Below, piece after piece: positions 1-8,315 of a DNA stretch of 64,000 bases. A model generated the notes under the pieces. The model had not been told where the DNA came from and did no database searches. It saw only the letters and a list, made by a program, of their open reading frames with translations. The stretch is from Alteromonas sp. CI.11.F.A3. GTDB taxonomy: Bacteria; Pseudomonadota; Gammaproteobacteria; Enterobacterales; Alteromonadaceae. The translations under genes were made by a program, and so were the position numbers. Position 1 is the first letter of the stretch, and every line of letters starts with the position of its first letter. Location: NCBI RefSeq assembly GCF_032925565.1, contig NZ_CP136708.1, forward strand, positions 4,402,001 to 4,466,000, given 5' to 3'.

Positions 1-1041
1 GTACCCTTCAACTTGCGCAGAAGCTCCAACGCGGAAGTGGTGATCCATTACGTTATGACCTAGCTCGCCACTGCTGCTGCCTAAACCGCCATCCCATACA
101 TCGGTAGCCGAGTTCATTAGTACCCAGGCAGAGTTAAGTGCCGAAGCATTAACGAACACGATTTTGCTTTTAAAAACGTAAGTCTCGTTCGTTTCAGCAT
201 CAATAATTTCAACACCAGTCGCGCGCTTTTTGTCTTTATCGTACAAAACCTCTTTCACGATAGAGAACGGACGCAAAGTTAAATTACCGGTTTTCATTGC
301 CGCAGGTAGGGTAGAAGATTGCGTACTAAAATAGCCCCCAAAAGGACAACCCAACCAGCACTTGTTACGGTATTGACAGTTAGTACGCCCATGTTCAGGC
401 TTAGGCTCTGTCATGTTAGCAGTACGGCCTGGAATAATGTGCCGTGCACCGCCATAGGTTTTTTGTACTCGCGCGGCTACGTCTTTTTCAACGCAGTTTA
501 ATGCCATAGCAGGCTGATAAATACCATCAGGCAGCACATCTAAGCCGTCGCGGTTCCCGCTAATACCCGCAAATTTTTCTACGTAGTCATACCACGGTGC
601 CACATCTTCATATCGAATAGGCCAGTCAACGGCTACGCCTTCTTTACCATTTGCTTCAAAGTCAGCTTTGTTTAAACGATAGCTTTGACGACCCCATAAC
701 AGTGAACGCCCACCTACGTGATAGCCTCTAAACCAATCGAAACGCTTATCTTCTGAGTAAGGGTTTGCAACTTCGTTGGCCCACATACCATGCGTAGACT
801 CGTTAAGCGGGTAATCTCGCTTAAGTACTGGATAATCTACTTTCATTGCCTGTGTAGGTAGGTCGCGGTGTGGGTAGTCCCACGCTTCTTTGTGCGCGTT
901 TTTGTAGTCTTTAACGTGTTCAATGTTTTTACCACGCTCAAGCATTAGTACCTTTAGGCCTTTTTCGGTGAGTTCTTTGGCCGCCCAGCCTCCGCTAATA
1001 CCAGAACCTATTACGATTGCATCGTATTCGTTCGTTGCCAT
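1..1041 (-). CDS. GMC-family FAD-dependent oxidoreductase (partial, runs off left edge)
   Basis: The first 347 residues are present; the C-terminal substrate-binding and catalytic part lies beyond the window. An N-terminal Rossmann dinucleotide motif (GSGISGG, about residues 12-18) and the GGRSLLWGRQ stretch near residue 110 are typical of glucose-methanol-choline oxidoreductases. A Cys-rich segment (NCQYRNKCWLGCPFGG) resembles the subgroup that oxidises sugars or glycosides at C3. The ATG start has a good Shine-Dalgarno (AAGGGG) seven bases upstream. It is the last visible gene of a minus-strand operon with two TIM-barrel isomerases, an MFS permease and a Gfo/Idh/MocA oxidoreductase, which suggests 3-keto-sugar metabolism (inference). 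The FAD family is secure; the substrate is not. Confidence 0.9.
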   Translation of the reverse strand, partial: MATNEYDAIVIGSGISGGWAAKELTEKGLKVLMLERGKNIEHVKDYKNAHKEAWDYPHRDLPTQAMKVDYPVLKRDYPLNESTHGMWANEVANPYSEDKRFDWFRGYHVGGRSLLWGRQSYRLNKADFEANGKEGVAVDWPIRYEDVAPWYDYVEKFAGISGNRDGLDVLPDGIYQPAMALNCVEKDVAARVQKTYGGARHIIPGRTANMTEPKPEHGRTNCQYRNKCWLGCPFGGYFSTQSSTLPAAMKTGNLTLRPFSIVKEVLYDKDKKRATGVEIIDAETNETYVFKSKIVFVNASALNSAWVLMNSATDVWDGGLGSSSGELGHNVMDHHFRVGASAQVEGY

Positions 1042-1090
1042 GTTATGTCCCCTTAAACACGTACTTCATGTATGGTGTTTGGTTGTAAAG

Positions 1091-2014
1091 TCATACGTCG
1101 CAGATAGATATCGCTTCTTTAAGCGACTCAATTCTGCCTGCTTTTGTATCTGGTGTTGGAATAAACTCTTGCGCTAAATACCCATCGAAACCTGTGTCTA
1201 AAATAGCCTTAGCAATGGCTGGATAATACAGCTCTTGAGTGCTACCAATTTCGTTTCGCCCTGGCACACCGGCGGTGTGGTAGTGGCCAAAATAAGGATG
1301 GAAATCTCGGATGGTACGAATAATATCGCCCTCGTTAATTTGCATATGATAGATGTCGTACAGCAATGAAAAGTGCTTGCTATCAAGGCGTTTGCATAGC
1401 TGAACACCCCATTTTGAACTATCGGCCATGTAGTCAGGGTGATCTATTTTGCTATTAAACAGCTCCATAAATATCACCACACCACGCTTCTGGGCATGAG
1501 GTAAAATACGCTTTAAACCTGCCACCGCATTGTTCAACCCTTCCTCTTTACTCATCCCACGGGCATTGCCGCTAAAACAAATAAGGTTGGTGTAGCCAGC
1601 ATCAGCGACAAGGTCGATATGCTTTAAGTATCGGGCTTCTAATTCGTCGTGTAGTTCACTGTGAATGAAGCCATCTTCAAGGCTTATTTCAGCGCCATTA
1701 CACATAGAAGAATCAATCCCGTGTTGCTTTAATACAGGCCAATCTTCAGGCCCCACTAAATCAATCGCCGAAAAGTTAAGCTCTTTCACTGTATTACACA
1801 GCTCTTCTATAGAAAGGTCGCCGTAAGTCCAGCGACTAACAGAATGATTAATATTGCCTTTTAGCGATGACTGCTTCAGGCCACTTCCTGTATTACTTGA
1901 TTCTCCGCCTGATATTTCGCCCGCTTTTGCGCCGTAAAAGGCAGAAGGTGCCAAAACACCAGCGCCCGTCAGCGCCATTGCTTTTATTAAACTGCGTCTG
2001 CTTTCGTTATGCAT
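1091..2014 (-). CDS. Tat-exported sugar phosphate isomerase/epimerase-like TIM-barrel protein
   Basis: A 307-residue protein of the AP-endonuclease-2/xylose-isomerase-like TIM-barrel superfamily, closest in appearance to hydroxypyruvate-isomerase-like proteins. The N-terminus has a twin-arginine motif (SRRSLIKA) and a hydrophobic stretch ending AFYGAKA, so export as a folded enzyme is likely. Conserved metal-ligand patterns are visible: FMELFNSK, LLYDIYHMQ, GHYHTAGVPGR and YLAQEFIP. The start codon overlaps the end of the upstream MFS gene by 8 bp, so the two are probably co-translated. An exported isomerase next to a GMC dehydrogenase suggests periplasmic rearrangement of an oxidised sugar; the substrate cannot be read from sequence. 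Confidence 0.88.
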   Translation of the reverse strand: MHNESRRSLIKAMALTGAGVLAPSAFYGAKAGEISGGESSNTGSGLKQSSLKGNINHSVSRWTYGDLSIEELCNTVKELNFSAIDLVGPEDWPVLKQHGIDSSMCNGAEISLEDGFIHSELHDELEARYLKHIDLVADAGYTNLICFSGNARGMSKEEGLNNAVAGLKRILPHAQKRGVVIFMELFNSKIDHPDYMADSSKWGVQLCKRLDSKHFSLLYDIYHMQINEGDIIRTIRDFHPYFGHYHTAGVPGRNEIGSTQELYYPAIAKAILDTGFDGYLAQEFIPTPDTKAGRIESLKEAISICDV

Positions 2015-3221
2015 CAGTGCTGACCTTTTCTGACTTAAACAACACCAAGAAAATAATTAATACAACAGCCGCAAAGCCTGCTGGGAATAGCCAAATATCC
2101 TGCCAACTGTGAGATGTTGCCGTGGTGTACTCATCAGTTATTTTCCCCGCTACGGCAAAACCAATCAGCATACCTACACCATATGTGGCTAAAGTTATTA
2201 ACCCTTGCGCCGCACTTTTAATACGCTCGCCTGCTTTCGCATCGGTATAAATCTGCCCAGACACAAAGAAAAAGTCGTAACAAATACCATGCAAGGCTAT
2301 GCCCACAATCAGCATAAACAGCCCTTCGTCTGCATCACCAAAAGCGAACAAGGAGTAACGTAATACCCAAGCAGCCATACCAATTAACAAGGTTGCTTTA
2401 ATGCCAAATTTGTTTAGAAAAACAGGTAATGCAAGCATGAATAACACTTCAGACACTTGGCCTAAGGTCATTTTTCCGGTGGCATTTTCAACCCCAATTT
2501 CGGTTAAAAACGGATTGGCGTTTTGGTAGTAAAACGCAAGTGGAATACAAATAAGCACAGAAGATAAAAAGAAGATAAAGAAGTTTTTATCTTTAAGCAG
2601 CGCTAGCGCATCTAACCCTAATACATCGCGTAAACCTGTCTTTTGACCCGCCGCTTTAGGTGGTGTGGCAGGTAAGGTAAAGCTGAATATGCCTAAGGCT
2701 AACGATGCTATTGCACATAGCATAAAGGTGTTTCTAAGCATGCCATCGGCAATGGCCGAGGTGGAATCCCAAGAAAACACGTAACTAATAAGTAAACCTG
2801 CAACAATCCAACCTACTGTGCCCCATACACGAATTTTTCCAAACTCTTTTGAAGGGTTAGCCATTTGGCCAAAAGCCACTGAATTCACTAACGCGAGGGT
2901 TGGCATATAGGCAATCATGTAACCCAACACATACGGATAAAAGGTGGTGAAGTCGTTCGCCTGATACATCATATACATGAGTACCGCGCCACATAAATGC
3001 AGCACACCCAAAATACGCTCGGCGTTAAAGAACCTATCGGCAATTAACCCCACTATAAAGGGGGCAATAATTGCTCCCCAACTTTGGGTAGAAAATGCCA
3101 TTCCAATTTGACCACCACTGGCCGACAAAGTGCCGGCTAAGTAAGTCCCAAGGGTGACAAACCAGCCGCCCCAAATAAAGAACTGCAAAAACATCATGGT
3201 GCTAAGACGTAGGGTTATCAT
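2007..3221 (-). CDS. MFS permease, nucleoside:H+ symporter (NupG/XapB-like) type
   Basis: A 404-residue integral membrane protein with about twelve hydrophobic segments. The N-terminus (LRLSTMMFLQFFIWGGWFVTLGTYL) and the GKIRVWGTVGWIVAG motif are characteristic of the nucleoside:proton symporter family of the major facilitator superfamily. In marine Gammaproteobacteria and Bacteroidetes such permeases often sit in sugar-degradation operons and may carry sugars rather than nucleosides, so the substrate is uncertain. It lies 32 bp downstream of an isomerase/epimerase gene and overlaps the next gene by 8 bp, inside the same minus-strand operon. Confidence 0.85.
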   Translation of the reverse strand: MITLRLSTMMFLQFFIWGGWFVTLGTYLAGTLSASGGQIGMAFSTQSWGAIIAPFIVGLIADRFFNAERILGVLHLCGAVLMYMMYQANDFTTFYPYVLGYMIAYMPTLALVNSVAFGQMANPSKEFGKIRVWGTVGWIVAGLLISYVFSWDSTSAIADGMLRNTFMLCAIASLALGIFSFTLPATPPKAAGQKTGLRDVLGLDALALLKDKNFFIFFLSSVLICIPLAFYYQNANPFLTEIGVENATGKMTLGQVSEVLFMLALPVFLNKFGIKATLLIGMAAWVLRYSLFAFGDADEGLFMLIVGIALHGICYDFFFVSGQIYTDAKAGERIKSAAQGLITLATYGVGMLIGFAVAGKITDEYTTATSHSWQDIWLFPAGFAAVVLIIFLVLFKSEKVSTDA

Positions 3222-3253
3222 GGTTGTTATTATCCTGTGTCTGCGGGAAAGCG

Positions 3254-4375
3254 TTATTCGCTTATACCCAAAATGAGGTTGTTTTTCGTTTCACTTACCT
3301 CGCCACCGGCGAAATCATCGAACGCGTAGCGGGTTGGCTGAATAATATGCTCAGCGATGAATGGCGCGCCTTCAGCCGCACCTTGCGCAGAGTCTTTTAA
3401 GCAACACTCCCATTCAAGTACTGCCCATCCGCAAAACCCATATTGAGTAAGCTTGCTGAAAATACCTTTAAAATCGACTTGGCCATCACCTAACGAGCGA
3501 AAACGCCCAGGGCGATCTTTCCAATCTTGATAACCGCCGTAAACGCCACTTCTGCCATTAGGATTGAACTCGGCATCTTTCACATGGAACATTTTTATAC
3601 GGCTGTGGTATCTGTCGATAAAATCAAGATAATCGAGCTGCTGCAGCACAAAGTGACTAGGATCGAACAATATATTGGCGCGAGGGTGGTTATCTACCGC
3701 AGCTAAAAACATTTCAAAAGTAGCGCCATCATGCAAATCTTCACCTGGGTGAATTTCGTAACATACGTCTACGCCCGCATCATCGAAGGCATCCAAAATA
3801 GGAAGCCAGCGTTTGGCTAACTCCGCAAACCCTTGTTCAACCAATCCAGCCGGACGCTGTGGCCACGGGTACACTAAATGCCACATTAAGGCACCTGAGA
3901 ACGTAGCATGCGCGTTTAGCCCTAACCGTTTGCTGGCAATAGCGGCACACTTAAGTTGGTTAACCGCCCATTCAGTTCGCGCTTTTGGCTGGCCGTGTAA
4001 ATGTGCTGGCGCGAAATTATCAAATAGCTCATCGTAAGCGGGATGCACTGCCACCAGCTGTCCCTGCAAGTGCGTTGATAACTCGGTAATTTCTACGCCC
4101 GCGGCTCTACAAGTAGCGGCGATTTCGTCACAGTATTCTTGGCTTTGTGCTGCTTTTTCTAAATCGAACAAAGCAGGATCGGTGGGCACTTGAATACCTT
4201 TATACCCTAATGACGCTGCCCACTTGGCCATATTTTCAAGTGTATTGAAGGGGGCATCTTTACCCATAAATTGGGCTAAAAATACAGCTGGGCCTTTAAT
4301 TGGCATAGCTTCTTTGGCTGGTTGTTCATTTGCTTGCTGTTCTTTTGCTTGTTGTTCCATTGCCATATGCTCCAC
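3254..4375 (-). CDS. Sugar phosphate isomerase/epimerase (TIM barrel)
   Basis: The protein has a xylose-isomerase-like TIM barrel with metal-ligand motifs VCYEIHPGEDLHDG, NILFDPSHFVLQ, MFHVKDAEF and GWAVLEWECCL. The longest frame (373 residues) opens with a GTG directly abutting the stop codon of the upstream oxidoreductase, with no spacer. It gives a low-complexity N-terminus built from QQAKE/QQANE/QPAKE repeats that is not part of the fold. ATG starts lie at 4366 and, after the repeats, at MPIKGPAVFL; the last begins close to the barrel. There is no signal peptide, so this member is cytoplasmic, unlike its two Tat-exported relatives nearby. It probably acts with the adjacent Gfo/Idh/MocA enzyme. 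Confidence 0.88.
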   Translation of the reverse strand: MEHMAMEQQAKEQQANEQPAKEAMPIKGPAVFLAQFMGKDAPFNTLENMAKWAASLGYKGIQVPTDPALFDLEKAAQSQEYCDEIAATCRAAGVEITELSTHLQGQLVAVHPAYDELFDNFAPAHLHGQPKARTEWAVNQLKCAAIASKRLGLNAHATFSGALMWHLVYPWPQRPAGLVEQGFAELAKRWLPILDAFDDAGVDVCYEIHPGEDLHDGATFEMFLAAVDNHPRANILFDPSHFVLQQLDYLDFIDRYHSRIKMFHVKDAEFNPNGRSGVYGGYQDWKDRPGRFRSLGDGQVDFKGIFSKLTQYGFCGWAVLEWECCLKDSAQGAAEGAPFIAEHIIQPTRYAFDDFAGGEVSETKNNLILGISE

Positions 4376-5548
4376 TTACTCTGTGCCAACTGGGCTGACG
4401 GTTTCCCACTTAGTATCACTGTCGCTACTGGCCAACATGGCATCAATAAACGCCATGCCGCGAAGACCAGATTTAATGCCAGGCACTCCATTTGCTTTGC
4501 TGCTTGTTTGGTTTGTATCGCTACGAACCGCTTTGGCAAAATCGTTATATAAATTTGCCATGGCTTCTAGGTAGCCTTCGGGGTGTCCGCCTGGAATACG
4601 GCAACGATTAACAGCTTCATCACACAAACCGGGTTGCCCTAGTCCAGCACGGAATACTTGATATGGCTGGCCTATAGGGCGATACACCACAGAGTTCGGC
4701 TCCATTTGATGCCACTCCAATCCGCCTTTATCGCCATACACTTTTATCTTTAAGGCGTTTTCTTCACCTGCGCACACTTGGCTGGCAATCAACACACCAG
4801 TAGCACCTTTCTTGGTTTTAATCAGCGCTGCGCCATCGTCATCTAACTGCCTGTCATCAATGTGCGTATAAAGCTGACCACACAAGGCGGTAATAGCATC
4901 GTCTAAAACAAATTCAGCCAGCCCAAACGCGTGGGTACCAATGTCGCCCATACAGCCGCTACCGCCAGCTAAACTTGGGTCGGTACGCCACTTGGCCTGT
5001 TTATTATGGGTTTCTTCATTTGCCGATAACCACCCTTGTGGGTACTCAACAAACACTTTACGAATGTTACCTAGCATGCCGCTTTCAACCATATGGCGCG
5101 CTTGCCACACCATGGGATAACCCAAATAGGTGTGCGCTAAGCCGTATAATCTGTCGGTACTATGAAGTAAGTCTTGTAAGTCTTTTACCTCGCCCAAGCC
5201 AACACCGGCGGGCTTTTCGCAGAACACGTGAAAACCCGCTTTTATTGCGGCCATTGAAATAGGTACGTGTAAATGATTCGGTGTAACAATAGACACCACC
5301 TGCATGCGTTGCTGCTCTGGAAGCGCAGCTTCTTTTTCTAGCAGGTCTTCCCACGAGGCATAAGTACGGCTAGGTTCTACACCTAAACTATCTGCCGTGT
5401 TCTCGTTATTGCTGGAGTCGCGACTAAAAGCGCCACATACCAAATCGTACTGACCGTCTAGCCCAAATGCGTTGCGATGAACCGCACCAATAAATGCGCC
5501 CTCACCACCACCAATCATACCTAATCTTACTTTTTGCATTTTCGCCAT
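4376..5548 (-). CDS. Gfo/Idh/MocA-family NAD(P)-dependent oxidoreductase
   Basis: A 390-residue protein with an N-terminal Rossmann fold (RLGMIGGGEGAFIGAVHR), the EKP motif of the family (FCEKPAG, about residue 110) and a C-terminal GFO_IDH_MocA domain with MGDIGTHAFGLAEF. Family members oxidise or reduce sugars, inositols or sugar acids with NAD(P). It is the first gene of the minus-strand sugar operon, so its promoter lies in the 5549-5917 divergent region shared with a LacI-type regulator. No signal peptide is seen, so it is cytoplasmic. The exact substrate is unknown. Confidence 0.92.
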   Translation of the reverse strand: MAKMQKVRLGMIGGGEGAFIGAVHRNAFGLDGQYDLVCGAFSRDSSNNENTADSLGVEPSRTYASWEDLLEKEAALPEQQRMQVVSIVTPNHLHVPISMAAIKAGFHVFCEKPAGVGLGEVKDLQDLLHSTDRLYGLAHTYLGYPMVWQARHMVESGMLGNIRKVFVEYPQGWLSANEETHNKQAKWRTDPSLAGGSGCMGDIGTHAFGLAEFVLDDAITALCGQLYTHIDDRQLDDDGAALIKTKKGATGVLIASQVCAGEENALKIKVYGDKGGLEWHQMEPNSVVYRPIGQPYQVFRAGLGQPGLCDEAVNRCRIPGGHPEGYLEAMANLYNDFAKAVRSDTNQTSSKANGVPGIKSGLRGMAFIDAMLASSDSDTKWETVSPVGTE

Positions 5549-5917
5549 GCTGCGTAGCTCCTGTTGTGGTGCAGTGCTTAACCGGTAAACCTTACCAGTA
5601 TCACGCTCGCTTATTGCAAACTTGTTGCATTATTGTAACCATATTTAAAATGTAACGGATTACATTTTTGTCTGTCAATGTATTTGGGCGTTTTTTGTTA
5701 AACTTAAGTTTAAGAAGATAAGCTAAATAGTCTTAAAACAAACGTATTTTGGTTTAAAACAGCGAATGAACGGGTTAAGACGCCAAAACCATTTACAAAA
5801 AATATACACTTAGCACTGGATTTTTTAAGAAAGATACGTATTCTAAATTCCAAATGATATCGGTTACATCAATTCAATTAATTCGCAGATAAGCGAATAA
5901 AGATAAGACACGAGTAA
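5549..5917. promoter_or_regulatory. Divergent intergenic promoter region of the sugar operon
   Basis: This AT-rich 369-bp gap separates the minus-strand catabolic operon from the plus-strand LacI gene and must hold both promoters. It contains a clear LacI-type inverted repeat at 5649-5666 and a weaker related site near 5855-5868 (TGATATCGGTTACA). No ORF is supported. Confidence 0.6.
5649..5666. promoter_or_regulatory. Probable LacI-family operator
   Basis: AATGTAA-CGGA-TTACATT is a 7-4-7 inverted repeat with a TGTAAC half-site, the usual form of LacI-family operators. It lies about 100 bp upstream of the oxidoreductase start, in the region shared with the divergent LacI gene. Binding by that regulator is inferred. 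Confidence 0.6.
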
Positions 5918-6925
5918 ATGGCAAATATTAGAGATGTTGCTGATAGCGCTGGTGTATCGGTAGCAACGGTGTCTCGGGCTCTTCAACAACCCGAGCGCGT
6001 TTCTCCGAAAACCCGCTCAAAAGTGATGACGGCAGTTGAGCTAGTCGGTTACAAGCCTAACTTAATGGCGGTAAAATTTCGTTCCGGAAAAACCCATAAC
6101 CTTGTTGTGTTGGTTCCTACTGTCGCGAATGTGTTTTTTGCGCGTGTTATAAGTGGTATGCAAGAAACGGCAGCAGAATTGGGTTACTCAATTTTACTGG
6201 CAAACACCTTGGGTAACCCTGATATTGAAAGCCATTACGCAAAAATGGTAAGTACTTCTCAGGCCGATGGATTAATTCAGCTACGAGCATTAAATCCTTT
6301 CGACGACAGCATGATCAACGACAATGGGCTGCTGCCTATGGTAAACGCCTGTGAAGTTATTGATGAAGGTAAATACCCTACCGTAGCACTTGATAACCGT
6401 GCCGCGGCAAAAGCCATGACTGAACATTTGTTAGGGTTGGGCCATACTCGAATTGCGATGATAAAAGGCCCTCAGTCAAGCCCGCTTACGCAAGACCGTT
6501 TGTTGGGGTATAAGGATGCGTTAAACGATGCCAATATTACTTTCGACGACAGCCTGCTATTTCCTGGCGACTTCACGCTACAAGCGGGCTATAACGCAGG
6601 CGTAACTATTGCCCAACAAGCGCAAAAGCCGACTGCTATATTTTGTGAAAACGACGAAACAGCAATAGGTGCTATGCAAGCATTTAAACAAGCAGGTTTG
6701 CGTATTCCTCAAGATATTTCGGTAGCGGGATTTGACGATATTGCCTTTTCGGCATTTTGCGACCCACCGTTAACCACGATTGCCCAACCAGCCGAAGAAT
6801 TCGGCCGAACGGCAGTAAGCTTATTGATAGACCTCATTAACGGCAAAATTCGTAAAGCACCAAAAGTTATTATGCCGTTTGAACTCATTGCTAGAGGCAG
6901 TACTGGCCCAGCTCACATTGTGTAA
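5918..6925 (+). CDS. LacI-family transcriptional regulator of the sugar operon
   Basis: A 335-residue regulator. The N-terminal helix-turn-helix (MANIRDVADSAGVSVATVSRALQQPERVS, residues 1-29) carries the family signature and is followed by the hinge helix region and a periplasmic-binding-protein-like effector domain (NLVVLVPTVANVFFARV... VAGFDDIAFS... LTTIAQPAEEFGRTA). It is divergent from the catabolic operon and upstream of a Tat-exported isomerase on its own strand. It most likely represses both transcription units until a sugar or keto-sugar binds. The effector is unknown. Confidence 0.93.
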   Translation: MANIRDVADSAGVSVATVSRALQQPERVSPKTRSKVMTAVELVGYKPNLMAVKFRSGKTHNLVVLVPTVANVFFARVISGMQETAAELGYSILLANTLGNPDIESHYAKMVSTSQADGLIQLRALNPFDDSMINDNGLLPMVNACEVIDEGKYPTVALDNRAAAKAMTEHLLGLGHTRIAMIKGPQSSPLTQDRLLGYKDALNDANITFDDSLLFPGDFTLQAGYNAGVTIAQQAQKPTAIFCENDETAIGAMQAFKQAGLRIPQDISVAGFDDIAFSAFCDPPLTTIAQPAEEFGRTAVSLLIDLINGKIRKAPKVIMPFELIARGSTGPAHIV

Positions 6926-6956
6926 CAGCGCATAATGGCGCGTTAAGGAGAATGCT

Positions 6957-7838
6957 ATGTTTACCCCTTCCACCTTCACCCGCAGGCAGTTTATTCGCGC
7001 TGCAACCATAGGTGCAGGCTGCGCCGCAATACCCAGCGTATTTGCACATTCACATACAGCTAAGTCGTTAAACTCAAATGGTATGGCGAGCAATAGTATT
7101 GGATTACAGCTTTATACCCTGCGCGATATTATGAAAGTTAGCGTGCCTGCCACATTAAAATTAGTAGGCGCGGTGGGCTACAACGAACTTGAGTTCGCCG
7201 GTTACTTTGGCCATAGCGCCAAAGAAATTAGTACTATTCTAAAAGGCGAAGGATTAACAGCGCCGTCTGCTCACATTCAACTTGATGACTTCGATAATAA
7301 CTTAGAGCAAGTGCTAGAAGATGCGCAAACCGTAGGTCATAAATACCTTGTGGTACCTTGGCTTAGCGAAGCGCAGCGCGGCGTGGGCATAGCGCCTTAC
7401 AAAGCGCTTGCTGAAAAACTTAACATAATTGGTGAAGCCTGTAGTAAAGCCAATATTACATTGGCTTATCACAACCACGATTTTGAATTTGAAGTGCGTG
7501 ATGGTGAAATACCGCTAGATGTACTTATTACTGAAACCGACTCTGATTTAGTATCTATGGAGCTAGATTTGTACTGGGCAGTTAAAGCCGGAAAAGACCC
7601 CGTAGATTACTTTAAGCAATACCCTGGTCGTTTTAAACTGTGGCATGTAAAAGATATGGCGACAGACGGTAGTTTTGCCGATGTGGGCACAGGCGTTATC
7701 GACTTTGAAACGATTTTTGCGAATGGAAAGCTGGCTGGAATTGAGCATAAATTTGTAGAGCGGGATCAAACCGGCGATCGTATTGCCACTATTGAACAAG
7801 GCTATAAAGCGGTAAGTATGCTAAACAATACTTTGTAG
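6957..7838 (+). CDS. Tat-exported sugar phosphate isomerase/epimerase
   Basis: A 293-residue TIM-barrel isomerase/epimerase with a twin-arginine signal (FTRRQFIRAATIGAG, cleavage plausible after VFAHS). Typical motifs are IGLQLYTLRD, YHNHDFEFE, SMELDLYWAVKAGKDP, LWHVKDM and KFVERDQTG, close to the hydroxypyruvate/3-keto-sugar isomerase branch. An AAGGAG Shine-Dalgarno lies six bases before the ATG. It follows the LacI gene by 31 bp and is probably in one transcript with it. Together with the minus-strand operon this makes three isomerases of one fold at one locus, two of them exported. Confidence 0.88.
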   Translation: MFTPSTFTRRQFIRAATIGAGCAAIPSVFAHSHTAKSLNSNGMASNSIGLQLYTLRDIMKVSVPATLKLVGAVGYNELEFAGYFGHSAKEISTILKGEGLTAPSAHIQLDDFDNNLEQVLEDAQTVGHKYLVVPWLSEAQRGVGIAPYKALAEKLNIIGEACSKANITLAYHNHDFEFEVRDGEIPLDVLITETDSDLVSMELDLYWAVKAGKDPVDYFKQYPGRFKLWHVKDMATDGSFADVGTGVIDFETIFANGKLAGIEHKFVERDQTGDRIATIEQGYKAVSMLNNTL

Positions 7839-7884
7839 CAAGACACTTGTAGCAAAGCGCTTTAGCAAAACCGTATATATCGTT

Positions 7885-7923
7885 ATGATAACGCCACCTT
7901 TATGTTGTAGGTGTCGTTATCAT
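7885..7923 (+). other. 14-bp stem hairpin in the leader of the DUF3392 gene
   Basis: ATGATAACGCCACC (7885-7898) pairs with GGTGTCGTTATCAT (7910-7923) with one mismatch and an 11-base loop. It ends 12 bases before the ATG of the next gene and has no U-tract, so it is not a classic terminator. It could shape translation initiation or protect the mRNA. Confidence 0.45.
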
Positions 7924-7935
7924 GAGTAATGCCGT

Positions 7936-8259
7936 ATGAACGAACTGTTCAGTGCCCTATCCCGCACGTTAAGCCCTTATTACGCCGAAATGAGCATCAT
8001 GCTCATGGCTACCATTTTAGTGGTGTACGGCGATATTATTAATAGTCATATAAAGCGTATTTTGGCTCCCTATCATTTCATACTTCGGGTTAGCCTTTTT
8101 GTAGTGCTATGTGCCTTTGGTTATGGCGCATTAACCCTTTATGGCGCCCCTTTTCTGCATCACATCATTGCTTACCTTCCTTGGCAGTACCAAGGTGCAG
8201 GTTTTGTATTTGCTTTTATGTTTATTGGTTTTTTGGCTGAGCGTAGAAGATACATATAA
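7936..8259 (+). CDS. DUF3392 family small membrane protein
   Basis: A 107-residue protein with three predicted membrane segments (about 18-33, 45-65, 88-103) and the charged C-terminal tail FLAERRRYI. Length and pattern match the DUF3392 family of Alteromonas, Vibrio and relatives, whose function is not known. It stands alone between the sugar locus and a convergent polysaccharide lyase, with a strong hairpin just before its start and a shared terminator after its stop. Confidence 0.8.
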   Translation: MNELFSALSRTLSPYYAEMSIMLMATILVVYGDIINSHIKRILAPYHFILRVSLFVVLCAFGYGALTLYGAPFLHHIIAYLPWQYQGAGFVFAFMFIGFLAERRRYI

Positions 8260-8262
8260 AAA

Positions 8263-8282
8263 GCGAAGCCAACTGGCTTCGC
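8263..8282. terminator. Bidirectional rho-independent terminator
   Basis: An 8-bp GC-rich stem (GCGAAGCC / GGCTTCGC) with the loop AACT lies between two convergent genes. A-rich sequence precedes it and a pyrimidine-rich tail follows it, so it can serve both strands. Confidence 0.75.
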
Positions 8283-8315
8283 CCTTCTATTTTCTAAGCG
8301 TACTTACTGTGCGTA

